Shown: in pieces, positions 8,222 through 15,062 of the stretch
Position numbering within the stretch: the stretch's first letter is position 1
How the letters are laid out: every line of letters starts with the position of its first letter
NCBI RefSeq assembly: GCF_003634105.1
Contig: NZ_RBIQ01000012.1
Span: 1 to 64,000 of the forward strand
DNA from: Maribacter vaceletii
GTDB lineage: Bacteria; Bacteroidota; Bacteroidia; Flavobacteriales; Flavobacteriaceae
Reading direction: 5' to 3'
Length of the DNA stretch: 64,000 nucleotides
Notes under the pieces: model-generated
The model's database searches: none
What the model was told of the DNA's origin: nothing
Seen by the model: the letters and a program-made list of their open reading frames with translations, nothing else
Position numbers and translations under genes: made by a program

Positions 8222-9631
8222 TTATATCTTTTCTAAAAGTACAACATTTTCTACATGATGTGTTTGCGGAAACATATCTACAGGTTGCACTTTAGTCACT
8301 TTATAAAAATCTTTCATTAAGGCAAGGTCTCTTGCTTGTGTAGCGCTATTGCAACTTACATATACAATTTTATTAGGAGCAATATTTAAAATTTGCTCTA
8401 CTACATCTTTATGCATACCTACTCTTGGAGGGTCTGTAATAATGGTATCTGGTTTTCCGTGTTCGGCAATAAATGCTTCATTAAACACATTTTTCATATC
8501 CCCTACATAAAACTCTGCGTTAGTTAAATTGTTATTTTTTGCATTTTCTTTTGCATCTAGTATTGCTTCTGGTACAGATTCTATTCCTATAACTTTTTTT
8601 GCTTTTTTAGCTACAAATTGTGCAATAGTTCCAGTTCCTGTGTATAAATCGTACACTAACTCTTCTCCTGTTAATCCTGCAAAATCACGAGTTACTTTAT
8701 ATAATTCATATGCTTGTTCAGAATTGGTTTGGTAAAAGGATTTTGCATTTATTTTAAACTGTAAACCTTCCATTTCTTCTATAATGTGGTCACGGCCAGC
8801 AAAACATACTATTTCTTGATCATAAATAGTATCGTTTTGTTTTTGGTTAATAACATATTGTAAAGAAGTAATTGTAGGGAATGTTTCCTTTAAGTGTTTT
8901 AATAAGTTTTCTCTTTTTTCTTTATGGTCTTCAAAAAATTGTATTAAAACCATTATTTCACCTGTGGATGTTGTTCTAAGCATAAGTGTACGCAACATTC
9001 CGGTATGGTTTCTTGGATTAAAAAAAGACATCTCGGTTTTTTGAGCATATTCTTTGGTTGCCATACGAATAGCATTAGAAGGGTCTTCTTGTAAATGGCA
9101 TTTTTTTAAATCCAAAATTTTATCCCACATACCAGGAATATGAAAGCCAAGAGCATTTTTGTCTTCAATTTGAATTCCAGATTGTATTTGTTCTAATGTA
9201 AGCCATTTACTATCAGAGAAAGAAAACTCCATTTTATTGCGATAAAAATACTGTTCTTTAGAACCTAAGATTGGAGTAATTTCAGGTAAATCTAAATGGC
9301 CAATACGTAGAAGATTATTGTAGACTTCTTTTTCTTTATAAAAAAGTTGGTTTTCATAACTCATATTTTGCCATTTACAGCCACCACAAACACCAAAATG
9401 TTCACAAACTGGTTCAGAACGTTTGTCAGAAAATTTATGAAAATTAATTGCATTACCTTCAAAATAAGCTTTTCTCTTTTTTGTTGTTTGTATATCTACA
9501 ACATCTCCAGGAACTGCATTTGTAGTAAAAACTACTCTACCATCAGGAGCTTTACCAATAGTTTTTCCTTTTGCTCCAGCATCAATAATCTCAATATTTT
9601 CAAGAATTATTCTTTTATTCTTTTTTCGCAT
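8222..9631 (-). CDS. rlmD: 23S rRNA (uracil-C5)-methyltransferase RlmD
   Basis: The TRAM domain spans residues about 5-60. The iron-sulfur cysteines are Cys76, Cys82 and Cys85 (CEHFGVCGGCKW) plus a later Cys in LDLKKCHLQ. The SAM-binding motif is VYDLYTGTGTIAQF, with DPPR and the catalytic-cysteine motif VYVSCNSATQARDL after it. The family methylates U1939 of 23S rRNA. I chose the Met of MRKKNKRI rather than an ATG 27 bases upstream because a -7 promoter element lies between them, which leaves a 4-base leader. It heads the rlmD-DUF6452-DUF6048 operon. Confidence 0.92.
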   Translation of the reverse strand: MRKKNKRIILENIEIIDAGAKGKTIGKAPDGRVVFTTNAVPGDVVDIQTTKKRKAYFEGNAINFHKFSDKRSEPVCEHFGVCGGCKWQNMSYENQLFYKEKEVYNNLLRIGHLDLPEITPILGSKEQYFYRNKMEFSFSDSKWLTLEQIQSGIQIEDKNALGFHIPGMWDKILDLKKCHLQEDPSNAIRMATKEYAQKTEMSFFNPRNHTGMLRTLMLRTTSTGEIMVLIQFFEDHKEKRENLLKHLKETFPTITSLQYVINQKQNDTIYDQEIVCFAGRDHIIEEMEGLQFKINAKSFYQTNSEQAYELYKVTRDFAGLTGEELVYDLYTGTGTIAQFVAKKAKKVIGIESVPEAILDAKENAKNNNLTNAEFYVGDMKNVFNEAFIAEHGKPDTIITDPPRVGMHKDVVEQILNIAPNKIVYVSCNSATQARDLALMKDFYKVTKVQPVDMFPQTHHVENVVLLEKI

Positions 9632-9635
9632 AGCG

Positions 9636-9643
9636 CAAAAATA
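9636..9643 (-). promoter_or_regulatory. -7 promoter element of rlmD (near-leaderless)
   Basis: On the minus strand TATTTTTG lies 4 bases before the rlmD ATG. The transcript should therefore start at or very near the start codon, and this decides the start of rlmD. Confidence 0.6.
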
Positions 9644-9698
9644 AGAATAGCACTTCATTTATAACAGTATCTTTAAGAAGGAATCTAATTAAATTTAG

Positions 9699-9729
9699 TT
9701 AAATAAAAGTGAACTTAATTTTTATTTAA
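9699..9729. promoter_or_regulatory. 10-bp perfect inverted repeat in the rlmD/rocD divergent region
   Basis: TTAAATAAAA and TTTTATTTAA are perfect inverted copies separated by 11 bases, the spacing of a two-turn operator. Two TTGCAT direct repeats follow at 9734 and 9759. The arms are AT-only, so chance is possible. Confidence 0.4.
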
Positions 9730-9802
9730 GAATTTGCATGCGAAAACACCTTTTATTCTTGCATAAATTACTTTTTTAGAATAATTAATATTTAGTAATT
9801 TG

Positions 9803-9906
9803 CAGCCTCTTAGGGATGATTTCTTTCCCACGCTGAATTTTCGAGTTCTTCGAAAGGATAAAGGTAGATAAGGAATGGTTATTTTATTAATTTAAACAAA
9901 ATTAAA
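9803..9906 (+). promoter_or_regulatory. Structured 5' leader of rocD
   Basis: About 100 bases separate a weak -7-like TAATTTG (9796) from the rocD ATG. This leader is more GC-rich than its surroundings. It can form GGGA/TCCC (9813-9829) and a 6-bp TTTCGA/TCGAAA hairpin with a 5-base loop (9839-9855). A cis-acting RNA is possible, but no known riboswitch class is recognised. Confidence 0.35.
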
Positions 9907-11151
9907 ATGGCTGTTTTAGACCAATTAACATCGCAACAAGCGATAGATTTAGAAAACAAGTACGGAGCACACAATTACCATCCTTTACCAGTAGTACTTA
10001 GTAAGGGAGAAGGAGTTTATGTTTGGGACGTAGAAGGAAAAAAGTATTATGATTTTTTATCTGCTTACTCGGCAGTAAATCAAGGGCATTGCCATCCAAA
10101 AATTGTGGAAGCAATGACAAAGCAAGCACAAACTTTAACATTAACTTCTAGAGCATTTTATAATGATATGCTTGGTACGTTTGAAAAAAAGGTAACTAGT
10201 GTCTTTGGTTTTGACAAGTTTTTGCCAATGAACACAGGAGCAGAGGCTGTAGAAACGGCATTAAAAGTGTGTAGAAAATGGGCTTATGAAGTAAAAGGAA
10301 TTCCTGAAAATGAAGCACAAATAATAGTTTGTGAGAATAATTTTCATGGAAGAACTACTACAATTATTTCTTTTTCTAATGATCCAGTGGCAAGGACAAA
10401 TTTTGGGCCATACACTAATGGTTTTATAAAAATTGAATATAATAATTTAGAGGCTTTAGAAGCAACTTTATCTAGCACAAAGAATATTGCAGGATTTTTA
10501 GTTGAACCTATACAAGGAGAAGCCGGTGTGTATGTGCCATCAGAAAATTATTTAGCAAAGGCAAAAGAGTTATGTGAGAAACATAATGTGTTATTTATTG
10601 CTGATGAAGTACAAACAGGTGTTGCTAGAACTGGTAAAATGTTAGCAGTAGATCATGAAAATGTAAAACCAGATATTTTAGTTCTTGGAAAAGCATTATC
10701 TGGAGGTGCGTATCCAGTTTCTGGGATTTTAGCTAATAACCCTATTATGGGGGTTATACGTCCTGGTAATCATGGTAGTACTTATGGTGGTAATCCTGTT
10801 GCTGCAGCGGTAGGCATAGCAGCTTTAGAAGTTGTAGAAGAGGAGAATTTAGCTGAAAATGCCGAAATTTTAGGGCAATTTTTTAGAGAAAAATTAAATG
10901 AGTTTATCCCAACATGTAACATTGTTAATGCAGTTCGTGGAAAAGGACTTTTAAATGCTATTCTTATAAATGATACTGAAGATAGTTCTACTGCTTGGGA
11001 TATTTGTATGGCTATGAAGGAAAATGGTTTATTAGCAAAACCTACACACGGTAATATTATTCGTTTTGCGCCACCTTTAGTAATTACTAAAGAGCAATTA
11101 TTAGATTGTATTTCTATTATAACAAATACAGTAAAGCAATTTGAGAAGTAA
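9907..11151 (+). CDS. rocD: Ornithine--oxo-acid aminotransferase
   Basis: This is a class III PLP aminotransferase of 414 residues. Diagnostic segments are [20 protein letters not shown] at the N-terminus, FHGRT, the [13 protein letters not shown] motif, and the PLP lysine in [16 protein letters not shown]. The enzyme converts ornithine and 2-oxoglutarate to glutamate semialdehyde and glutamate, linking arginine breakdown to proline. It stands alone, with its own leader and terminator. The N-terminal signature separates it from acetylornithine aminotransferase. Confidence 0.92.
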   Translation: MAVLDQLTSQQAIDLENKYGAHNYHPLPVVLSKGEGVYVWDVEGKKYYDFLSAYSAVNQGHCHPKIVEAMTKQAQTLTLTSRAFYNDMLGTFEKKVTSVFGFDKFLPMNTGAEAVETALKVCRKWAYEVKGIPENEAQIIVCENNFHGRTTTIISFSNDPVARTNFGPYTNGFIKIEYNNLEALEATLSSTKNIAGFLVEPIQGEAGVYVPSENYLAKAKELCEKHNVLFIADEVQTGVARTGKMLAVDHENVKPDILVLGKALSGGAYPVSGILANNPIMGVIRPGNHGSTYGGNPVAAAVGIAALEVVEEENLAENAEILGQFFREKLNEFIPTCNIVNAVRGKGLLNAILINDTEDSSTAWDICMAMKENGLLAKPTHGNIIRFAPPLVITKEQLLDCISIITNTVKQFEK

Positions 11152-11177
11152 TTTTTTTCGAAAGTGAGTAAAATATA

Positions 11178-11210
11178 AAATCCCTGAATTTCTAATTCAG
11201 GGATTTTTTT
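11178..11210 (+). terminator. Rho-independent terminator of rocD
   Basis: AAATCCCTGAATT pairs with AATTCAGGGATTT around a 3-base loop, followed by a run of T. Confidence 0.88.
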
Positions 11211-11240
11211 ATGTTAAATACTTTTATTTTGCCAGTAGGC

Positions 11241-11317
11241 TAATACCCCGATACTTTTATCGAAAATCTTAAAATTAACCCTTTTAATGTCATGCTGGCT
11301 TGCCTCGAGGTCATTTA
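11241..11317 (-). repeat. Dispersed 3'-flanking repeat, copy 2 (diverged)
   Basis: It shares the core GGCTTGCCTCGAGGTC and the spacing to an AAATCttAAAATTA block with the copies at 6824 and 25968, but the outer half has diverged. On the minus strand it begins 4 bases after the stop codon of the CCC-motif protein, the same placement as the other copies. Confidence 0.55.
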
Positions 11318-11321
11318 TTTG

Positions 11322-11651
11322 TTATTGAAAAAATTCTTCCACCCTTTCCCTCATAAGCTCTTCATCTTCTAAGGCATCCATTCCTATGACAGAAACAATA
11401 AGCCAAATAATAAAAAATAAGAAAAGCAGGTTTAAGATAATTCCAATAATAGCTAGAATTTTACCAGTTTTAACGGACCCAAAATCAGAATAAGATTCTG
11501 GTTCAGCATTATACACTTTGGTTGCTTTGCTTGCTAAAATTAAAGCAACAACGGAAAGAATTAAGCCTAAAACGCCATAACACCAACATAATAGTATAGA
11601 GGCTATACTTAATCCAATAATTGCTCCTGTGTTTGGTAATTTTTGTTCCAT
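11322..11651 (-). CDS. CCC-motif small membrane protein
   Basis: The 109 residues include two long hydrophobic regions. The first carries the CCWCYG-type cluster (here LLCWCYGVLGL) at about residue 20, and the second spans about 65-90. The tail is acidic. The architecture resembles the CCC-motif / DUF4190-like membrane proteins common in Bacteroidota, whose function is unknown. The gene follows the DUF2752 gene by 13 bases, and these families often occur together. Confidence 0.65.
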   Translation of the reverse strand: MEQKLPNTGAIIGLSIASILLCWCYGVLGLILSVVALILASKATKVYNAEPESYSDFGSVKTGKILAIIGIILNLLFLFFIIWLIVSVIGMDALEDEELMRERVEEFFQ

Positions 11652-11664
11652 AATATTTTATGAG

Positions 11665-11970
11665 TTATATAAATTTTGAAATATAATTGGTTGTAATAAA
11701 AATAACTGTGATTAATGTCAAAGTTAGTATAATTTTATTTGCATGTTTAATAATGATAAAACTTTGAAGAATATAAAAACTTACGAGTAAAAAAATACTA
11801 TAAATAGCAGGGTACATCGTATAAGCAGCTTCAAAATTACCATGTATTACTAATATAAAAGAACGTTGTAAGCCACAGCCAGGGCAATCTATTCCTATAA
11901 ATTTTTTAGTTAAGCAAGGGAGCATAAACTCTTCAATGGTTAATAAAAATAGGATAATTGCTAATTTCAT
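11665..11970 (-). CDS. DUF2752 membrane protein
   Basis: The 101 residues contain the signature CPGCGLQRSF (about 29-38), preceded by a further Cys (LPCLTKKF). Three hydrophobic helices follow or flank it. DUF2752 proteins are small inner-membrane proteins of unknown role; the paired cysteines could bind metal or form a disulfide. The gene leads a two-gene operon with the CCC-motif protein. The start was taken as the ATG just before a hydrophobic segment. Confidence 0.75.
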   Translation of the reverse strand: MKLAIILFLLTIEEFMLPCLTKKFIGIDCPGCGLQRSFILVIHGNFEAAYTMYPAIYSIFLLVSFYILQSFIIIKHANKIILTLTLITVIFITTNYISKFI

Positions 11971-12004
11971 GGCATTTTTAAAGAAAGATGCTGAAAATTA
12001 CTAT

Positions 12005-12012
12005 TATTTTTG
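12005..12012 (+). promoter_or_regulatory. -7 promoter element of the Smr gene
   Basis: TATTTTTG lies 18 bases before the ATG. No clear TTG box is seen upstream. Confidence 0.5.
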
Positions 12013-12030
12013 GGTATTTAAAATAAAAAA

Positions 12031-12573
12031 ATGCGTGTTTTTAATATTGGAGATAAAGTAGAAACTATAGACGATGTTATTTCTGGAACTATCCTTAGTA
12101 TAGATGGTTCTAAAATTACAATAGAGGACTCAAATGGATTTGTACTATCCTATTTTGATAAAGAGTTAATGAAAGTTGGTGGGGATATTAGTGTTACTAA
12201 TTATGAGATTGCTAAAATTAAGTCAGAAAAAGAAATCCCTAAGAAAAAGAAAAATGTTGTTTTAAAAACCAAAGAACGTAATGCCCCTAAATTGGAGGTA
12301 GATTTGCATGTAGATAAGCTAGTTCGTAATTCTGGTAATATGAGTAGTTATGAAAAGTTAAATTTACAATTAGAAACTGCAAAACGGCAATTAGAATTTG
12401 CTATGCGCAAAAGAATACAGAAGGTAGTATTTATCCATGGAGTAGGAGAGGGAGTATTGAAAGAAGAATTGGGTTACCTTTTTAGGCGCTATGAGAATTT
12501 AAAATATTATGACGCCGATTATCAAAAATATGGAATGGGAGCTACAGAAGTATATATTTATCAGAACTCTTAG
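12031..12573 (+). CDS. Smr-domain (DUF2027-like) protein
   Basis: The N-terminal 60 residues form a small beta-barrel-like domain (FNIGDKVETIDDVISGTILSI). A Lys-rich linker leads to a C-terminal Smr domain at about residues 95-178, with EVDLHVDKL and the signature FIHGVGEGVLKEEL. Smr domains are nicking endonucleases or RNases related to the MutS2 C-terminus. No MutS part is present, so this is a stand-alone Smr protein and its substrate is unknown. Its stop codon overlaps the stop of the convergent lipoprotein gene. Confidence 0.8.
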   Translation: MRVFNIGDKVETIDDVISGTILSIDGSKITIEDSNGFVLSYFDKELMKVGGDISVTNYEIAKIKSEKEIPKKKKNVVLKTKERNAPKLEVDLHVDKLVRNSGNMSSYEKLNLQLETAKRQLEFAMRKRIQKVVFIHGVGEGVLKEELGYLFRRYENLKYYDADYQKYGMGATEVYIYQNS

Positions 12574-13085
12574 TTAGCTTTTGTTGTTACTACTTTTCCA
12601 TAATCATTTATACTCAAGTTTGTAATACGATTATTTTCAGAGGTTTCAAAAGTAATATTCTCTAATGTAATATTATGATTGTACGTAGTACTATTTTCCT
12701 CACTTGTAGTTATAAGTATATTTCCACTTTTTGCAATAATTTCTTCAACAACTGTTGGGGATGTTAAAGGTACAGAGGAACAAAAATAATCTTTAGAAAC
12801 ATTGTCAGAAAATGTTCTGTAAGTAAGTTTATATGGCCCACTTTCTGTAATTGCATTTACAGTTGCTTCTGTTATGACTTCATTTTTTAAAGCGTTTGCT
12901 GGTAATTCTAAAATTAAAGCTTCAACAGTATTAATTTTAAATAATAAACTAGCAGTAGATACTTCTACGGTATTACAGGTGTTTATAGTAGTTATACTAT
13001 CAAAATCTATAGTTTCAATTTGTAAATCACCATCATCACAAGAAAAAAAAAGGACAGCGCTAATAGAAAGTAACAAGTTTTTCAT
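12570..13085 (-). CDS. Hypothetical lipoprotein, probably surface exposed
   Basis: The signal peptide ends FFSC with lipidated Cys16, followed at once by DDGD. This acidic stretch resembles the Bacteroidota lipoprotein export signal. The mature 155 residues are Thr/Ser/Asn-rich with predicted beta strands and two further cysteines, and I recognise no family. It is a single-gene unit convergent with the Smr gene, sharing stop-codon bases with it and leaving no room for a separate terminator. Confidence 0.65.
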   Translation of the reverse strand: MKNLLLSISAVLFFSCDDGDLQIETIDFDSITTINTCNTVEVSTASLLFKINTVEALILELPANALKNEVITEATVNAITESGPYKLTYRTFSDNVSKDYFCSSVPLTSPTVVEEIIAKSGNILITTSEENSTTYNHNITLENITFETSENNRITNLSINDYGKVVTTKAN

Positions 13086-13160
13086 GTTTCAAATTTAATT
13101 TAAAAAAGTAAAACTATAGCAAATGGGCTAACATATTTAAGTCTAAATTAACTATTGAAA

Positions 13161-13187
13161 AAATTAGTTAACTATATTAACTAATTT
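13161..13187. promoter_or_regulatory. 27-bp perfect dyad upstream of the cysteine desulfurase (candidate operator)
   Basis: AAATTAGTTAA and TTAACTAATTT form an 11-5-11 perfect inverted repeat. It ends 14 bases before the -7 element, where the -33 box would lie. A regulator binding site is a reasonable inference. Confidence 0.5.
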
Positions 13188-13201
13188 CGATTTTAAATGC
13201 C

Positions 13202-13233
13202 TACTTTTGTCTTATCTCTTATTAAAATAAGAG
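13202..13233 (+). promoter_or_regulatory. -7 promoter element and leader hairpin of the cysteine desulfurase
   Basis: TACTTTTG (13202-13209) matches TAnnTTTG. Just after the expected start site, CTCTTATT and AATAAGAG (13216-13233) form an 8-bp hairpin in the 5' leader, 20 bases before the ATG. Confidence 0.5.
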
Positions 13234-13253
13234 CTATAATGTTATAATTTTTT

Positions 13254-14402
13254 ATGGAAAAGGTATATTTAGACAATGCAGCAACTACACAAGTAAGACA
13301 AAGTGTTATTGAGAAAATGCAAGATGCTTTATTAAATTTTTATGGTAATCCTTCCTCTACACATAGTTTTGGGCGTTCTGCAAAAACAGCAGTAGAAAGT
13401 GCTAGAAAAATCATTGCTAAATCTTTAAATGCCCAGGCCTCAGAGATAATATTTACATCGGGAGGTACAGAAGCTGATAATATGGTTTTAAGATGTGCTG
13501 TTAGGGACTTAGGGGTAAAAACGATTATTACTTCAAGAATAGAACATCATGCTGTATTACATACAGTTGAGGATTTAGAAAAAGAAAGTAACATTATTGT
13601 TAAGTATGTAGATTTAGACGAAAATGGAAGCCCGGTATTATCGCATTTAGAATTTCTTTTAAAAGAAAATGACTCTAAAAAGCTTGTTAGTTTAATGCAT
13701 GTTAATAATGAAATAGGAAATAAAATTGATATAGATGCTTTTTGTGCTGTATGTAAAGAAAATGATGCACTTATGCATTCGGATACTGTGCAATCTATAG
13801 GGCATTATTCTTGGGATGTTCAAAAAACGCAAATAGATTTCTTAACTGCTGCTGCACATAAATTTCATGGGCCAAAAGGAATTGGTTTTGTGTTTATTAG
13901 AAAAAATTCTGGGCTAAAACCTTTTATTTCTGGCGGTTCACAAGAAAGAGGTTTTAGAGCAGGGACAGAGTCTTTTCATAATATTGTGGGGCTAGAAGAA
14001 GCTTTTGTAAACGCTTATAATAATTTGGAAGAGGAGGCTTTTTATGTAAAAGGTTTAAAAAAATATTTTATAGATACTATTTCTAAAGAAATTCCTGGGG
14101 TAAAGTTTAATGGCCTCTCAGGAGATTTAGAAAAGAGCACTTATACTTTAGTAAATACTTGTTTGCCTGTTTCGCAAGATAAAGCATTAATGCTGTTATT
14201 TCATTTAGATATTAAAGGTATTGCTTGTTCTAAGGGTAGTGCTTGCCAATCTGGTAGTGATATGGGTTCCCATGTATTAACTCAGGTTTTGTCTAAAGAA
14301 GATTTAGCGAAACCTTCGGTCAGATTTTCTTTTTCAAAATATAATACTAAAGAGGAAATAGATTATACAATTAGTGTTTTAAAAGAGTTTATAGAAAAAT
14401 AA
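13254..14402 (+). CDS. Cysteine desulfurase (IscS/NifS-like)
   Basis: This is a class V PLP aminotransferase. It opens with MEKVYLDNAATTQVR, has GNPSSTHSFGR near residue 33, the PLP lysine Lys203 in AAAHKFHGPKG, and the active-site cysteine Cys331 in SKGSACQSG. It removes sulfur from cysteine for iron-sulfur clusters or thio-modification. It stands alone, without iscU or a regulator beside it, so the downstream sulfur acceptor is unknown. The promoter carries a conspicuous dyad. The stop is 4 bases from the stop of the convergent gene. Confidence 0.88.
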   Translation: MEKVYLDNAATTQVRQSVIEKMQDALLNFYGNPSSTHSFGRSAKTAVESARKIIAKSLNAQASEIIFTSGGTEADNMVLRCAVRDLGVKTIITSRIEHHAVLHTVEDLEKESNIIVKYVDLDENGSPVLSHLEFLLKENDSKKLVSLMHVNNEIGNKIDIDAFCAVCKENDALMHSDTVQSIGHYSWDVQKTQIDFLTAAAHKFHGPKGIGFVFIRKNSGLKPFISGGSQERGFRAGTESFHNIVGLEEAFVNAYNNLEEEAFYVKGLKKYFIDTISKEIPGVKFNGLSGDLEKSTYTLVNTCLPVSQDKALMLLFHLDIKGIACSKGSACQSGSDMGSHVLTQVLSKEDLAKPSVRFSFSKYNTKEEIDYTISVLKEFIEK

Positions 14403-14406
14403 ATAA

Positions 14407-15054
14407 TTATTTTTTATTTTTCTTTCGCTCTTTATCATAAGGGAATTTTCTAATTGCTAGCTTCATCATACGATCAATAAGATCGTTGGTGTTTTTACCA
14501 GTTTTTTTTGTGATTCTTTTTTCATATTTCCATAGGAGTTTTCCTGTGGGGCCATCACTTATTTTCATTCCAATTCTACCATAATTAGAATCTCCTAAAA
14601 AGTAATCTGCAAAATTAAATTCTGAAGGTATTCCTTTAGATAGTAAGATGGTAAGATCTAGGTTTCCGCTAATTATGCCATCTACATTAAGTATAGAACT
14701 TAGTTCTTTTACAGTATAAATATCAATATTTTGATAATCAATATTGTTTTTAGCTAAGATTGCTTTTGTGTCTTTCGTGTTTTGAAATTCTATAGAAAGC
14801 TTCTTCTTTTTTTTGCGTTTAGAAAAATAGGTTTCCAATGCATTTTGAACAGCATATCCCTCTTTTTTCTCTAAATTTTTTAAATCTTGTTTATTTACTT
14901 TTTCTTTTAAATCTAAATTGGTTAAGAAAGGTAAAATAGCAAGTGTTTTATGCGTTTTACTTAAAGAGTTAAATTTAGAACTCTCATAAATATTTTTCTG
15001 TGCACTCAAAGAGAATGTTACTAATACTATGGCGGTAAAAATTAATCTAGACAT
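14407..15054 (-). CDS. Exported protein with CsgG-like pattern, unknown function
   Basis: A signal peptide (residues 1-18, ending LSAQ) precedes a domain of about 190 residues. Its order of motifs resembles the CsgG/GNA1162-type alpha-beta fold: TLAILPF near residue 37, YAVQNALETYF, then ELSSILNVDGIISGNLDL, and a DGPTGKLLWKYEKR strand pair. It has no lipobox. The C-terminus is very basic. It is the last gene of a three-gene operon after a TonB-dependent receptor and an M23 peptidase. The fold assignment is from pattern only; an envelope-assembly role is inference. Confidence 0.6.
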   Translation of the reverse strand: MSRLIFTAIVLVTFSLSAQKNIYESSKFNSLSKTHKTLAILPFLTNLDLKEKVNKQDLKNLEKKEGYAVQNALETYFSKRKKKKKLSIEFQNTKDTKAILAKNNIDYQNIDIYTVKELSSILNVDGIISGNLDLTILLSKGIPSEFNFADYFLGDSNYGRIGMKISDGPTGKLLWKYEKRITKKTGKNTNDLIDRMMKLAIRKFPYDKERKKNKK

Positions 15055-15062
15055 TTTTTAGT

